From Iris pallida (Eukaryota > Streptophyta > Magnoliopsida > Asparagales > Iridaceae), in the NCBI GenBank assembly GCA_029216955.1, contig JANAVB010044018.1, positions 2,451,359-2,515,358 of the forward strand: a DNA stretch of 64,000 nt. Direction: 5' to 3'. Shown here piece after piece: positions 30,394 to 41,190 of the stretch; position 1 is the first letter of the stretch, and every line of letters begins with the position of its first letter. Both the position numbers and the translations under genes were made by a program. The notes below the pieces were generated by a model, which did no database searches, was not told the DNA's origin, and was given only the letters and a program-made list of their open reading frames with translations.

Positions 30394-31925
30394 ATAGATT
30401 TGCAAGACAGGAGGAACGCTCCTCTGAACACCCTACCGATTGCAGGAGGACTTTTCATCTACGGGACTTTGCCGACGCAGGGAGGCCAGCTTAACCACCA
30501 AGGCGATTCGGCCCAGCTGCGTTACTCAAGGTTCCGCCGAGACGACATCCCACCATCTCCATAGTTTCCTCCGCAGACTCCATCACCAGCACCCATTTTG
30601 CCTCGAGCACCTGTTCCAGCACCAGCGATGTATCCACCACCTACCATGCACCCGACACCAGCGATGTATTCACCACCTACCATGCACCCGACACCAGCAA
30701 TGTATCTACTACCTACCATGCACCCGACACTAGCTATGTATCCAGTACCTACCATGCACCCAACACCGGCAGTGTACCCACCATCTACGATGCATCCAGC
30801 CCCAGTTATGTATCCAGCACCTATTCTGCCTCCGCTACCAGCACTAGACAATGTTACACTCATGGGGATTTTCCAGCAGCAGGCCAACATTTTTGTGATA
30901 CTTTACGATAGGCTCTTCAGCAAAGAGATGCTCCCCAACAGTGCCCTAGAACTTCCAAGAACTTTATGGACCTCAGGCCCAAGGAATTCCATGGGACAGA
31001 AGGGATTCTCTACGCTGATGAGTGGTTAGAGAACGTAGAGCGATACCTGAAGATGGCCCGAGTCTCAGAAGATATGAAAGTGGAGTCAGCTAGTGAACAA
31101 CTTTTCGACATCGTGCGAACAAGGTACTAAGGCGATCCCTGATTTGTTGCTCCAGACGTGACTTGGGAAGAATTCAAGCAGCTATTCAAGAAGAAATTCT
31201 ATCCTGACATAGCTAGAGAGGCATTGGTGAGTCAGTTCGAGCACTTGGAGCAAGGAAATCTTACTGTCGATGAGTACACTTCCGAATTTTCCTACCTCAG
31301 CCGCTTCACGGAGAGTATGGTCAACCCCCCAGAGAGCTATGCCAGAAGGTTCAGGAAAGGATTGTGTCACAAGATTCGTTTAGCCATCGCCACCAGCCAA
31401 GCTACTACTTACGAAAAGATTCTGGAGGTCGCCCAAGCTGTAGAAGAAGAGCTGAATTATAGGCCAAAGAGGAGTCGAGATACTTTCGGAGAAAGCAACA
31501 ACCAGTCAACACCGACGAAGCATCCCCAAAATTAGCTGAGGACCTTCCAGCACCAGTATCAGTTCCAGTCCGCTTGTAGAGCCCCAGCACATTAGCAGAA
31601 TCGAGGTCGAGCCAGAGCCCAGACATAGCAGCCATAGAGATAGTTCCAGCAGGCTCCGTATTTTATATTTTATGGAAAGACCGAACACATTTGGGACGAC
31701 TGCATACAGAGGTTTGGATCGTATTTATACTGCGGATAACCTTCTCATCAGCTGAAGGATTGCGCACTGCCTCCCGATCGGACAGGACACGAGACAGCTC
31801 CAGCACAGCGAAGACCAGCTAGACCACCAGCCGCCCCACAGCCGCGAGGTCCACCACTCCCTATTCAGCAGTAGCGATTTGCTGATCACCAGCAGAGAGG
31901 AGCATCCCAGCAGGATAGAGCTTTT
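30394..31925 (+). pseudogene. Gag of element D
   Basis: The frame opens at an ATA (probably a mutated ATG) at 30394, three bases after the acceptor-like TTATTTCCAG, and runs DLQDRRNAPLNTLPI with one TAG into a Pro-rich repeat (30628-30831). After a frameshift near 31040 the Retrotrans_gag domain follows: WEEFKQLFKKKFYPDIAR, VSQFEHLEQGNLTVDEYTS, FSYLSRF, FRKGLCHKIRLAIA, ILEVAQAVEEELNYR. The zinc-knuckle region (31660-31760) is present but its Cys are partly mutated. It formed the capsid of the particle. Confidence 0.85.
30628..30831 (+). repeat. 36 bp minisatellite in gag of element D
   Basis: About six copies of a 36 bp unit encoding MYPPPTMHPTPA-like dodecapeptides (variants SP, LL, PV at positions 3-4). 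The unit keeps the reading frame. The first copies are nearly identical and the last are more divergent. Confidence 0.85.
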
Positions 31926-31928
31926 GCC

Positions 31929-32366
31929 ATGGCTATTGAGGAGCCCGAGCCTACCCCAGATGTGATAGCAGGTTTCATACTTCTCGAATCTTTTTCCGCT
32001 ATAGCTTTGTTTGATTCGGGTGCGTCCCACATTTTTATTTATGCAGCTTTTGTATTCAAGCATAGCATAGCATTTGAACCCTTAGGTGGTAGTTGCAAAA
32101 TTTTGACGGCCGAAGGCGCTATCCTAGTCAAGAATATTTGTATGAGGTACCGCATCACCTTGGGAGGTTGAGTGTTGTGCCCTAACTTACTCGTAATGCC
32201 AGTATCGAGTTTCGACATCGTTTTAGGGATGGATTGGTTGAGTAAGAATTACGCAGTATAGACTGCCACCGAAGATGTGTTGTATTCAGTCCACCCGGGG
32301 AGTCTGTATTCAAGTTCGCCAGAGGGGCAATAGAAAAGTAGAGCGGGGCTTTTTATGGAGCTATGA
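31929..32366 (+). pseudogene. Aspartic protease of element D
   Basis: ALFDSGASHIFI holds the active-site DSGA near 32010-32045 and [18 protein letters not shown] is the usual second half (flap/ILG region). It cuts the Gag-Pol polyprotein. Two stops (TGA at 32169-32171 and a TAG near 32260) interrupt the frame. It is in the same frame as gag and RT. Confidence 0.87.
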
Positions 32367-33809
32367 TTGAGGAGAAAGAGATCGCATCCCATTATCGCAG
32401 AATTTTTGGACGTTTTTCCTGAAAACTTACCAGGATTGCTGCCATATAGGGACATCGAGTTTGCTATTGATCTGGTGCCAGGCGCAGAACCAACGGCACA
32501 ATCGGTGTACCGGATCAACAACAAGGAAGCTGAAGAATTGAAGAAGCAGATCGATGAATTACTAGAGAAGGGGTTCATCATAGAGAGTTCGTCACCATAG
32601 GGATCCTCTGTTCTTTTTATGCCGAAGAAAGATGGTACGGTGTGGATGTTCATCGACTATGGAGCCTTGAATAACCATACCATCAAGAACAAGTACCCAT
32701 TGCCGAGTTCTCTTCGATCAATTGAGCTAAGCACGGGTATTCTCGAAGATAGATTTGAGATTGGGCTACCATCAATTGAAGGTAAAGAAAGAAGATATTC
32801 TGAAGACAGCCTTCCGGACCAAGTATGGACAATACGAGTTTATGGTGATGTCGTTCGGGTTAACCAATGCCCCGGCAGTCTTCATGAACTTGATAAAAAG
32901 GTATTCCATCCATACCTTGACAAGTTCGTAGTGGTGTTTATCGATGACATACTCATTTATTCGAAAACACCGGAGGAACACGAGGAGCATCTGAGGATCG
33001 TGCTAGAGACCCTCAGGAAGGAGCAGCTCTATGGAAAACTCTCAAAATATGAGGTTTTCTTGGACAAGGTGGAGTTCCTTGGACATGTGGTGACAGGCAA
33101 CGGTATATCCGTCGATCCAAGGAAGATTACTGCTGTGGAAGCTTGGGCTACTCCGACTACTATGGCAGAGATACGAAGCTTCTTGGGATTGGCAGGGTAT
33201 TATCGAAAGTTCGTGCAAGACTTTGCTCAGATTGTAGAGTCGATGACTAGGCTCACTCGGAAGGATGTAGAGTTCGTGTGGACAGAGGACTGCCAAGCTG
33301 CGTTCGAAGAGTTGAAGAAGAGGCTGTCGGCAGCTCCTATTTTGGCATTGCCTTCAGGATCGGAAGGTTTCACCATTTACAGTGATGCCTCGAGAAAAGG
33401 ACTGGGTTGTGTTCTTGAGCAGAATAAGAGAGTGACAGCTTATGTGTCTTGACAGTTGAGACCGCATGAGAAGAACTACCCCACACACGACCTAGAGTTG
33501 GCAGCCGTAATCTTTGCCTTGAAGTTGTGGAGACATTATTTGTACGGAGAGCGAGTAGAAATCTTTACTGACCACAAAAGCTTGAAGTACGTCTTTACAC
33601 AAAAGGAGTTGAACATGAGGCAGCGCAGATGGCTTGAGCTGATGAGTGACTATGATATTTCTCTACAGTACCACCCGAGAAAAGCCAACGTTGTTGCGGA
33701 TGCTTTGAGCAGGTATCCCGTAGCAATGTGCTTGACTCAAGATCGTCACTTATTAGCGGATTTGGAGAGTTTGGGCATTGAAATCGTCATTCCAGGGGCC
33801 GAGATGTAG
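32367..33809 (+). pseudogene. Reverse transcriptase and RNase H of element D
   Basis: FPENLPGLLPYRDIEFAIDL and the polymerase start VLFMPKKDGTVWMFIDY are followed by a stretch (about 32705-32900) read in the wrong frame because of two compensating indels. The frame then returns at [20 protein letters not shown] with the catalytic Asp pair. [16 protein letters not shown] and [16 protein letters not shown] are classic gypsy RT end motifs. RNase [61 protein letters not shown]. Stops at 32598, 33450 and 33807 stand where Q, R or W codons are expected. Confidence 0.9.
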
Positions 33810-34841
33810 ATAATGGGCATACAAATTCAATCAGGACTGATGGACAGGATTCGAGAGGTACAGTACCAGGACGAGCAGCTAAGGGGTATCATGGCGCAGG
33901 CACGGGCCGGTTTGATAGACGACTTCACTATTGCAGGGGATGGTTCGTTGAGACACGGGACGAGAATTTGTGTACCTAGTAGAGAGCTTAGAGAGGAAGT
34001 TATGCAGGAGGTACATCGTTCCCAGTATTCTTTACATCCAGGAGCCAACAAGATGTTCAAAGATCTGAGAAGCCACGTGTGGTGGTATGGTATAAAACGA
34101 GAAGTGGCCCACTTCATTTCTAGATGCCTCGTATGTCAGCAGGTCAAAGCCAAGAGGCAGAGACCATGAGGGTTGTTGCAGCCACTACCGATACCCGAGT
34201 GGAAGTGGGAACATATCTCCATGGATTTTGTTTCTGGTCTTCCACGGTCATCGGAAGGGAAAGATGCAATTTGGGTCATCGTTGACAGGTTGACCAAATC
34301 GGCTCACTTTATACCATTCAAAGTGGGGTTATCTACAGAGAAGTTGGCGGAGCTATATGTAAAGCAGATAGTTGGGTTGTATGGGGTTCCAGTGAATATC
34401 ATTTCCGACCGTAACAGCAGATTCATGTCCCACTTCTGGAAGAGTCTGCAGACTAGTTTGGGCACATCGTTCAAGTTCAGCACAGCCTATCATCCACAGA
34501 TGGATGGACAGTCGGAGTGGACCATTCAGACGTTCGAGGATATGCTTTGGACATGTATGCTAGATTTCGGCGGCTCGTGGAAGGATCACCTTCATCTCAT
34601 GGAGTTCTCCTATAACAACAGCTACCAAGCTAGTATCGAGATGTCCCCTTTTGAAGCGTTGTATGGACGGAGATGTCGTACCCCGTTATCTTGGGACGAC
34701 GTGGACGAGCGAGCACTGTTGGGACCGGAGATGGTAGTAGATGCTGCAGAGAAGGTCAAGCTGATTAGAGAATAGTTTCGCATGGCTCAAGACAGACAGA
34801 AGCACTGGACAGACAGTCACCGTAGACCGTTATAGTTTGAG
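33810..34841 (+). pseudogene. Integrase of element D
   Basis: Intact HHCC zinc motif: HRSQYSLHPGANK then FISRCLVCQQVKAK (34015-34155). Catalytic core: SMDFVSGLPRSSEGKDAIWV with the first Asp near 34220, IISDRNSRFMSHFW with the second near 34405, and QMDGQSEWTIQTFE with the Glu near 34515 (TDGQSER in relatives). Then [37 protein letters not shown] at 34167 and TAG at 34773 and near 34833 interrupt it. The coding block ends at FE (34841), at a GT dinucleotide that opens the intron-like insertion. Confidence 0.9.
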
Positions 34842-34911
34842 GTATAGAACCTCCTTCTTATAAATTACGTGTATAGTTATGGGATTCGTGGTACCGTTTT
34901 GTGCATTTTAG
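34842..34911 (+). other. Intron-like insertion in pol of element D (70 bp)
   Basis: Begins GTATAG after TTTGAG and ends CATTTTAG before GTTGGC. Removing it joins FE to VGNLVFLKI, the normal chromovirus sequence, in phase 0. Its length is not a multiple of three, so pol cannot be read through. Element G has a 98 bp GT...AG insertion at the identical codon boundary, whereas F reads LEFKKGNHVF without interruption. Confidence 0.7.
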
Positions 34912-35334
34912 GTTGGCAACTTGGTATTTTTGAAGATTTACCGGACGCGTGGCACTATTCGTTTCGGTAAAGGCTGTAAACTCAGCCCACGTTTCATTGT
35001 GTCGTTTGGTATTCTCGAGAAGATTGGTACAGTAGCATACCGATTGGCTTTGCCGCCTGCACTGGAAGGAGTGCACAATGTGTTCTACGTATACCAGCTA
35101 AGACGATATGTAGTATACCCCAGCCATGTGTTGGACCATTCGGAGATCGAGGTAGGACCGAGTCTCAGCTATCAGGAGCAGCCCGTAGAGATTCTAGACC
35201 GCAGGAAGAAGGTATTGAAGAATTAGGCGATTCCTTTAGTTCGCATCGCGTGGAGATATCACTCTTCGGGCGAGTCCACTTGGAAAAAGGAGGATGAGAT
35301 GCACGGGCGCTATCCCTTTCTCTTCGAACTTTGA
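34912..35334 (+). pseudogene. Integrase C-terminus and chromodomain of element D
   Basis: VGNLVFLKIYRTRGTIRFG, LSPRFIVSFGILEKIGTVAY and LALPPALEGVHNVFYVYQL are the conserved integrase tail of Tekay-type chromoviruses. QPVEILDRRKKVLKN, then a TAG, then AIPLVRIAWRYHSSGESTW is a group II chromodomain, thought to guide integration to heterochromatin. Apart from that TAG (CAG in relatives) the exon is open for 140 codons to a TGA at 35332-35334. Confidence 0.87.
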
Positions 35335-35703
35335 GGTACATTTCTATCGTGTGACCATCTCAAATTTCGAGGACAAAATTTTTCTAAGGGTGGTAGATTT
35401 GTAAACCCTTGGAAACAATTATTTTCTTTCTTTGATATATTAATTTTTTTAGTATTTAAGGGACTCAAAACCTATAAAAGATTTCAAACAAATGAGAATA
35501 GGTCCATTTGTAATATCGACCTTCTAAGGGGTCCTTTGTGCAACTTAGCAAATTAGGTTTTAAATCAAGTAGCCACTGTTGGAAGTTTGAATATTTCTTG
35601 AACTCAGAGACAAGTCGGTTTGAAAATGAAATAAATCCAAAATCGATTCCTATGTTAAATCCTCTCTATCAAAATCTCTCGTTGATTATATCCACACGCT
35701 AGG

Positions 35704-35712
35704 TATATATAA
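35704..35712 (+). promoter_or_regulatory. TATA-like box in the LTR of element D
   Basis: AGGTATATATAAGTTG about 300 bp into the LTR. It is followed about 125 bp later by the splice-donor-like CAAACAGGTAAGCC. In G a similar order is seen (CCTATTTAATC near 43618, then GGTGGTGAGTAATC near 43785). Confidence 0.45.
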
Positions 35713-37777
35713 GTTGTCAAGAAATTGATCCCAGGCATCACAAACCCTAACACCTGCGGCACCATTAGGATTGGAAAAAGGGCAGATATTGAGAGGTTGT
35801 CAAGAGCAAGGCTTCGTAATTCCTCAAACAGGTAAGCCTTCCTACTTTACCTGCCATCTTCTATGATTCCCTACTATCATTTTATTTGAGATAGCGGTGG
35901 GTTTCCAGCTGGGTTTAGAAGAGATGCATAAGGGAGTTATGCTCGGTTCGTTCAAACCAATTTCATAACAGATGGTCGCGTTTTTAGTATCAGATAGGAT
36001 ACCATACTCCACTTTAGTATCATATTAGATATCATACCAACCTTGAATCCGAGAAATATTTACAACCAACTCAGATCCTTAAGTAGAAGGATGCGTGACA
36101 CCGAGGCCGATACTTTATCAGAGTATTTCTGATTCAAGAAAGATACGTGATACAAATCTGATACTTAAGTATCAAGGTATTTTGATTAAATAAATTAAGC
36201 ATCAGATGAGTACTCAATACCAAATATCAAGTATCAGTCACCTAAGGATAATTAGGCTATACATGTAGCTACCCTACTTAAGGTTGTGAGATACCGAACT
36301 CCCATACTAATGTCAAAGCAGCATTCTATAACATTCACTTGGTGGTCTTAGTCCTCTGGTAAGCGATTAGATTTTCACCCACATAATTCATTGGTCGACT
36401 ATGATAACTGATTTAGTAGGCTAGTTGAATATTAGGGTATCCATTTACCTAAAAGTGCAAAGGTTTTATATATCATCTTTACGTTATGTTCTAGAAGGGT
36501 GATACCAAACCCTGTGCCCAGGTTTCACATCAAAACATCCCTCCTATCATATTGGGCTAGTAAGCACTTGAAGAAGTCAGGACCTACGGACCTTTCCTTA
36601 GTATCAGACCTAACACCCTATCCGATCTCGGCACCGGAGTTGATACGGGATATTCTACTTGGTCCTAGTATCAGATTTGATACTTAACCCCAAACCCGAC
36701 CTTGAGAATAGAATGCTATTAATGCTATACTCGACTTTTGTATTAGTGGGGACACAGTTGACTCGATTAAAACACCAGAGCAATGTCATATGCCAGTATT
36801 ATTGGTATACATCTGGATGTATAGGTATCAGACAAGGATAGGGGTTGCACTAAAGTAGGGCCGCACAGGTAAATGTCTAAGTACGAGCACAAAACAGGGT
36901 TTGGGATAAATTTATAGCATCGAACCGACATGTAGACAGAGGGTACAGGTAAAACAAAGGATGGTTGGGGTAGTTATGTATTGGAATACCGGAGTAGATT
37001 GGTAAATGGATTTAATCCAGGTATAGAAGACCAACCCAGGATAAGCTTAAGGAAAAGATAGTTAGAGACAACCTCACCAAATGAGTATAAAGGATAACTA
37101 TGTTAGAAACCTACTAAGTTTTGAGAAGAGCACTATTGATTTACATTTTAGCCTATTGACTTTGTAATTCATAAAATAGGTCAACTGGACTCAAGCTTGA
37201 CACCAGAACCGTATTAATAGCTCAGGACGCCGGGCAAGTACAGTTTGTTGTTTGTTTTCGATATTGATCTTTACTATACCTCATTGTTAGTCAATAGATA
37301 TATGATTTTCGTCTTTAGGTTTTGTTATATTTTGTCGTGTCGGGGAGGTGAAGTACCAAGGATGTGTGATCTGACCTTATACCGTGTATACAATGTAGAG
37401 AGGGATTTATCATTACATTATACCGTGCAAACAGTGATTTACTTTTGCATTACCCCGTGTAGACAGTAATTTATTATTGCATTATACCGTGTAGACAGTG
37501 TTGCATTATACAGTATAGATATCGTAGACAGTGTCGCGTAATTGTCCCGAGATCGATCACATATCAAAGGTACTTCAGTCAGTCAGTCGGTGAGTATTTT
37601 CTTTGTATTTCATTTACTGTCTTTCTATATTTAGTTTTTATTCTGCCTTTCTTCGTTTATTTTTCAAATCATATATTTAAAAGCGAACCTCTATTTTATA
37701 GTTATTTTTATATACTGGAACTACATTCAATAAATTATACTCATTCCATCATGACTGGGTAACCAAACAAATTTTAG

Positions 37778-37896
37778 GTGATTGCGAAGAGGTCATGTGC
37801 CCTGACCAGTATGGCCCGTACTTGGAAGATATAGTAGAGACGGACTTTGCCTATCAGGAGGAGTACGCAACATCTTATCCTGCTGCGCTTGCTTAG
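37778..37896 (+). other. LTR mini-ORF of element D
   Basis: A short frame reading GDCEEVMCPDQYG and ending in TAG at 37894-37896, 290 bp before the LTR end. It follows an acceptor-like ATTTTAG and a branch-point-like ATGACTGG. About 540 bp upstream a 54 bp segment (37180-37233), bounded by AAAATAG and GGGCAAGTAC, would join to give LRTP-GDCEEV, parallel to LRIP-DDIEEF in G. It is a conserved signature of unknown meaning. Confidence 0.45.
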
Positions 37897-38186
37897 TTAT
37901 CTTTAGTTAGTGCTAAGACATTGTAGTGGATACTGAGTTGACTTTGAGACATGTAGTTGAGATTTTATTTGACTTTAGACATCACACATTTCCTGTTATG
38001 AGATGGTTCTATTTATATTCATGTTTTAGAGCTGAGTTGTGATATTGAGTTGTTGATTCCCAAGTGGAGAATATCATTTATTGCATGGTTGTTCATCATA
38101 TTGTTACAGTATTCCACCGTCGACTCTACGGCGTAGGCTGGACGTGTGCACGGTTCATGCCCAATTATTGGGTGCGGGTTACGACA

Positions 38187-38446
38187 ACTACAACCTTTCC
38201 AATGGATTGTCCAAGTCCATCTAGATTGTGAACTATTTATATATTCCATAGGAAATTGATAATATGATATTTTGTGTGACACTACACACCATATTATCTA
38301 CAATATAAAATATCACACACTTGAATTAATACTTGCAACAAATACAATATGCAAACATTTGCCCATATGATTCTCATTCAAAATTTAAGGAAATAAAGTT
38401 AATACAAAAGTGATGCTTTTAGTATATAACCCTAACAGAGACTTCC
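38187..38446 (-). repeat. Possible copia-type LTR scrap
   Basis: Read on the - strand the right end is TGTTAGGGTTATATACTAA, a start seen in many plant copia LTRs, followed by AT-rich sequence with TATAAATAG near 38228-38238. It is cut at 38187 by the end of element D. No partner LTR is in the window. Confidence 0.35.
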
Positions 38447-40219
38447 AGGGTACCAGTAAGGATGTGTGTCTGTACAACGATTGGTGTGTGGCCTCACTTT
38501 GTACAGGGGCACATAGGTAGCAAGTTTTGGAATTGTGTGTGTCATAGAAGTAGGTATCAGTTTCATAGGGTGTCCCATATGGGAGTTGTGTGAGTGTTGG
38601 TGAATTAAATCACCTATGTATCAGTGTAACTAGGATAGGGATTCTTTGTATAGTCCCTATATGGACTTTGAGTAGGGTGTTGTGTCATGTATACAGTAGT
38701 ATGTCAGGGATGTGTCGGTGAAAAATAAATTAGAGAAGTGTCAGCCCTATTATGTTATGTATTAGGTAGACAAAATAGGGGAAAAGATAAGGTACCTAGG
38801 TATGTATATAGTCATGTGTAATATGTATAAATTGAGATATCTTGTTTACACGTGGATTGGCATAATGCTATGGGTAAAAGGGTACTATAGACATACTTAT
38901 ACATATAGTTACAGGTATATGTACACACATGTATATTGTGGATACGGGTTATAGGTATTAGACAAGACATAGGGTAGAAGTATAGGCCAACCTAGTGGGA
39001 AACCATGACCTAGAAACCATAGAGCCTAAGATTAAATTAGAAGCTAATTAAAATCTTAGTTATTGATTATCTTCTAATTGAACAAATATAGGTTTTTGAG
39101 CATCGATTTGGGCACCGGTTCGATTTAACTTTCAGCTTGGAGTACATGCAAGTACATACACTGATTTCATTTCCTCTACTGATATTATCTCTATATCTTG
39201 ATTTGGATATTCCTATCGTGCACGTATTTAGGGTTCTATGGATTTACTTTTCTATTACTCGTGATTCGTGTCTGACTGTGATTTACCGTGTTTCGTATAC
39301 CTTATTTACATAAATTAAATCCATAAATGCTAAGTGTTGGACGAGAAAATACCTCAGTAGACGTGTGAACACCCTATCTGTTCTCCATTTCTTATCATGC
39401 GGATAGCAGTCACACTTACCACATGTGATTTGTCGTATCGTGTGGATAGCAGTTGCACATTACCATATACGATTTGCCGTAATACCCAAGCCATTCACAT
39501 GTCGAACTGGTATTTCAAATAACACCTAGAGGTTAGGGTTTTGACATTGATTACTCTGCTTACATCATTATCACCTGTTGTCTCATATTTTATTGTTTTG
39601 CCTAAACTGCTATTTCACTTTGCCTGTTCATTTATTTACTCTATTTCACATATCCTAACTCATGCTATATTACCTTTATCATGTTATCAACTGTTTTTAC
39701 TGTTATGTACTTGCTCTAATCCTGACTGGGATAACCATATTATTAAGCGACGAGTTAGTGGTTTATTGCCCCACTTATTATGAGCGGACTGAGGACACTG
39801 CTCCAGAGACTGAGTTGAGGATTCAGGCGATTATAGAGGCTGCATTGCTGGCAGAGGATGTTTAGCCTAATTTACCCTTGGTTATATTATTTGGGTCCGG
39901 AATTGTCTCCGGAATTCTTACTTGTATTGTATAACTATATTTGGCGACTTGGTATTTTTTCTCTGGTGCTTGCATTGTGTTTGACTCTGAATTATGTTTT
40001 ATATATATATTTATCGAACTCTCTACCTTACTATTTAATGTGATTGAGTTTTAGATTCCATATTGCTCTTATCTCGAAATATCTTATTATTGTGAGATCA
40101 TCATACATCTTGTGTGAATGAGATATTATTAGTTGTTTGACAGCGTTCTACCTTCGATGTTGCAGCGTAGGCTGGATGTACCCACGACTCATGTCTGATT
40201 TTTGGGTACGGGTCCTGAC
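38447..40219 (+). repeat. LTR E: 3' part of another chromovirus LTR
   Basis: Ends GGGTACGGGTCCTGACA at 40219, the form of the D and G LTR ends (GGGTGCGGGTTACGACA, GGTGCGGGTCGTGACA). The GCGTAGGCTGGATGT block before it is shared with D and G. No leader or gag follows, so it is a solo or 3' LTR, lying directly against antisense pol of element F. The left boundary is not certain. Confidence 0.65.
39748..39865 (+). other. LTR mini-ORF of LTR E
   Basis: Frame reading DELVVYCPTYYERTEDTAPE and ending AEDV with TAG at 39863-39865, 354 bp before the LTR end. CPTYY matches the G LTR peptide CPTYYG. The upstream block TCCTGACTGGGATAACC is shared as DNA with D and G. A GCAAGTACAT motif lies about 600 bp upstream (near 39149). 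Confidence 0.45.
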
Positions 40220-40499
40220 ATAATACCTTATACACTCCCTCTAGCGATTGTGGCAGTGACAATATGTAGGCAACATCTCCAACTCGCTCCAAGACATTGA
40301 AGGAACCGATATATGTTAGACTCAACTTGCCAGGTCCTACGAATTGAATCGTACCTATAGCGGGTGATATCTTCAAAAAAAACATGGTTGCCTTTCTTGA
40401 ACTCCAATGGACGACGATGAAGATCTGCCCACTACTTCTGTCTCTCATGCGCTGCTCGTAGGTGTAACTACCTAAATCCGGGAGAGGGGTATTTTTCAA
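40220..40499 (-). pseudogene. Integrase tail fragment of element F
   Basis: Reads LHRRPLEFKKGNHVFLKISP (with a 1-base slip in a T run), then AIGTIQF, GKLSLTYIGSFNVLERVGDV and AYILSLPQSLEGVYK, where LTR E begins. This is the same region that is interrupted by the intron-like insertions in D and G; here the codons for EF and GNHVF are continuous. The chromodomain is cut off. Confidence 0.82.
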
Positions 40500-40895
40500 A
40501 TTTTTTTATTGTGCCGACTTATTTATTTTATATTGTGTATATTTATTAATCTTGTGTTAGTTATTACGGTTAGTGGCTAGCCCATTTGTTAGACTTGTGA
40601 TGGTGAACGGGTTAGCCTAGACACTTGACAAGCGCAATAATTAGCATGACATGACTCGTGAACCAACTTATTTGATTAGGGTCAATTAGGCTCATTAGTC
40701 ATGACCAATTAATTGGAATAGAGATTAGACTATTGACCGAAATAGGTCCAAACCCTTCCATACAACTAATTATCCCTAAGACAATATTTAGAGGGCTATA
40801 TGGACATTTTGTGTTAGCCCTAATCTAACTATCATGGCCAGCCATAAGAAGAGGGGGTTCCATTCTATTCACTTCATTCCATAGCCTCTTTCTTT
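40500..40895. other. Unassigned stretch inside element F
   Basis: About 400 bp with no coding homology that I recognise. It separates the integrase tail from the RT start. It may be an insertion or filler at the deletion point. Only short frames occur, none with motifs. Confidence 0.4.
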
Positions 40896-41190
40896 CCTAA
40901 ATTGATGTTCTTCCTAAGTAGATCCATTCCTCTCTCTAGCAATTCGTCTATCCGAGTCTTCATTTACACTAACTCCTTAGGCGCTAGCCGGTATACTCAG
41001 GATGAGATAGGTTCTGCTCCTGGAATGAGCTCTATAGAGAACTCAATGTCCCTATCGGGTGGCAATCTTGACAACTTTTCGGGGAATACATCTTGAAACT
41101 CGGTGACGATAGTATGTTGAGGGATGCCATCCATCTCCATATGAGTTCCTAATGTAAGTTTTTTACTCCTTTCTTTCGCTCCTCTAACAA
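40896..41190 (-). pseudogene. RT N-terminal fragment of element F
   Basis: TEFQDVFPEKLSRLPPDRDI, EFSIELIPGAEPISS, VYRLAPKELV and RIDELLERGMDLL are the protease-RT linker and the first part of a chromovirus RT (compare FPENLPGLLPYRDIEFAIDL in D). Stops follow at the S and V positions (CAG-type TGA and TAA). The polymerase core is missing. Confidence 0.8.

Larger units (their letters stand above)
29850..38186 (+). mobile_element. Element D: gypsy chromovirus (Tekay/Del type), 5' LTR truncated
   Basis: Order: 317 bp remnant of a 5' LTR, leader, gag, protease, RT, RNase H, integrase, intron-like insertion, chromodomain, polypurine tract and a 2.79 kb 3' LTR. RT before integrase with a C-terminal chromodomain defines chromoviruses. 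Gag and pol share one frame from about 31050, as usual in the Tekay clade. About a dozen stops, mostly TAG or TGA in place of CAG or CGA, show decay. No target duplication can be tested because the left LTR is incomplete. Confidence 0.9.
35400..38186 (+). repeat. 3' LTR of element D
   Basis: Starts TGTAAACCC directly after the polypurine-like tract TCTAAGGGTGGTAGATT and ends GTTACGACA. Length 2787 bp. Its last 317 bp equal the 5' remnant. It contains a TATA-like box at 35704-35712, a donor-like CAAACAGGTAAGCC near 35828-35842 and the LTR mini-ORF described separately. Confidence 0.88.

Noticed and set aside
30628..30831. CRISPR-like array
   Set aside because: The direct repeats are contiguous 36 bp in-frame coding units without unique spacers, in plant DNA.
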